Assembly: GCA_017414585.1 (NCBI GenBank)
Contig: JAFQLN010000192.1
Coordinates: 1 to 6,059, forward strand
DNA from: Clostridia bacterium
GTDB taxonomy: Bacteria > Bacillota_A > Clostridia > Oscillospirales > CAG-272
Length of the DNA: 6,059 nucleotides
Reading direction: 5' to 3'
Below the pieces are notes generated by a model that was not told the DNA's origin, did not search any database, and was given only the letters and a program-made list of their open reading frames with translations. The translations under genes were made by a program, and so were the position numbers. Within the stretch, counting starts at the first letter, position 1, and every line of letters begins with the position of its first letter. Shown in pieces: positions 5,418 through 6,059 of this stretch.

Positions 5418-5966
5418 ATGCCCAGCGCAAAAGTTTTAGAGCAGAAGAAAGCCGTTGTAGAATCTCTTGCAGATAAAATGAGCCGCGCTGCTTCCGGCGT
5501 TCTCGTAAAGTACGAAGGTATCACCGTTGACGAAGATACCAAGCTGCGTAAGGCTCTTCGTGAAGCAGGCGTTGAATATGCTGTTATTAAGAACACCCTG
5601 ATCGGTAAGGCATGCGACAAGGTCGGTTTTGAAGCCCTCAAGCCCGAACTCGAAGGCATGAACGCTCTCGCGATCAGCTATGACGACCCGATCGCTCCCG
5701 CAAAGATCCTCAAGGAATACGCTGAAAAGATCGAAACATTCGAAATCCGCGGCGGTATTCTCGAAGGTGCAGTTGTTGATGCTGCAACCGTAAATGAACT
5801 TGCATCCATCGCAAACAAGGAGACCCTTATTGCAAAGCTTCTCGGTTCTATCCAGAGCCCGCTTTACAAGTTTGCATATGTTCTTCAGGCAATCGTCGAC
5901 AAGCAGAGCGAAGGCTCCGGCGAAGGCGAAGCAGCTGAAGCTCCCGCTGAAACCCCTGCTGAATAA
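5418..5966 (+). CDS. rplJ: Large-subunit ribosomal protein L10 (uL10)
   Basis: Ribosomal stalk-base protein of 182 residues that anchors L7/L12 dimers on 23S rRNA and recruits translation GTPases. Seen: the N-terminal rRNA-binding domain with YEGITVDEDTKLRKALREAG (32-51) and VIKNTLIGKA (56-65); the alpha/beta core through RGGILEG (111-117); and the long C-terminal helix (about 133-163) that carries the L12-binding sites. It ends in a Glu/Ala/Pro tail (SEGSGEGEAAEAPAETPAE, 164-182) that makes it about 15 residues longer than the Bacillus protein as I recall it. AAGGAGG (5403-5409) lies 8 bases before the ATG. Codon choice differs from its neighbours in the way expected for a highly expressed gene (more GTT, AAG, CTC, few rare codons). 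It is the first gene of its operon, not preceded by rplK-rplA. Confidence 0.98.
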   Translation: MPSAKVLEQKKAVVESLADKMSRAASGVLVKYEGITVDEDTKLRKALREAGVEYAVIKNTLIGKACDKVGFEALKPELEGMNALAISYDDPIAPAKILKEYAEKIETFEIRGGILEGAVVDAATVNELASIANKETLIAKLLGSIQSPLYKFAYVLQAIVDKQSEGSGEGEAAEAPAETPAE

Positions 5967-6059
5967 TCTGTCAGCATAACTGATCAGCGACCCATCCCGC
6001 ATAGGACGGGAATACAAAATAAATTTATAAAAAATATCAAACATAAATACGGAGGAATA
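5967..6059 (+). other. rplJ-downstream spacer with RBS of the next gene (likely rplL)
   Basis: The spacer holds a small hairpin, TCCCG (5995-5999) with CGGGA (6007-6011) around a 7-base loop, without a U-tract. It is thus not a terminator and could be an mRNA processing or stability element. An A/T-rich unstructured stretch follows, then GGAGG (6051-6055). The window ends 4 bases later, so the start codon lies just outside. By the near-universal gene order the next gene should be rplL (L7/L12). Confidence 0.7.

Noticed and set aside
5436..6044. Minus-strand reading frame of 202 codons opposite rplJ
   Set aside because: Same register effect: rplJ almost lacks TTA, CTA and TCA codons, so the complement stays open. 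The protein has no recognisable features.

Overview
The window looks like chromosomal DNA from a Gram-positive Firmicute, probably a gut-type member of the Clostridia. The basis is an L10-type mRNA leader with a Rho-independent attenuator ahead of rplJ, strong AGGAGG-like ribosome sites, near-consensus sigma-A promoters, roughly balanced base composition, and an acidic, Ala/Pro-rich tail on L10. No phage, insertion sequence, CRISPR array, tRNA or rRNA is visible. This placement is inference from style and family resemblance, not from a search.

Left half (minus strand). Three genes read leftwards: a small conserved-looking unknown protein (2881-3264), a GNAT acetyltransferase resembling spermidine/spermine or thialysine N-acetyltransferases (2264-2758), and a cytoplasmic GH92-type alpha-mannosidase (170-2155). 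The last two each have a recognisable promoter. The mannosidase ends at a clear intrinsic terminator (118-156). Bases 1-117 hold no gene that can be identified.

Right half (plus strand). rarA, a AAA+ replication-fork ATPase (3307-4545), is followed after 12 bases by a two-helix membrane protein with a C-terminal zinc ribbon (4558-5196), so the two are probably cotranscribed. Next comes a perfect TTGACA-17-TATAAT promoter, an L10 leader with mutually exclusive antiterminator and terminator helices, and rplJ (5418-5966). The window ends on the ribosome-binding site of the next gene, almost certainly rplL.

Points to follow up: (1) a strong plus-strand promoter at 2836-2864, back to back with the acetyltransferase promoter, that fires antisense through the small unknown gene towards rarA, giving an overlapping-transcript arrangement; (2) an L10 attenuator that can be written out base by base; (3) a GH92 enzyme with an Asn-Gln-Pro active-site variant and a short C-terminus; (4) an undescribed membrane/zinc-ribbon partner downstream of rarA; (5) rplJ not preceded by rplK-rplA. 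No wholly new multi-gene system is evident; most of the window is housekeeping sequence with a few informative regulatory details.
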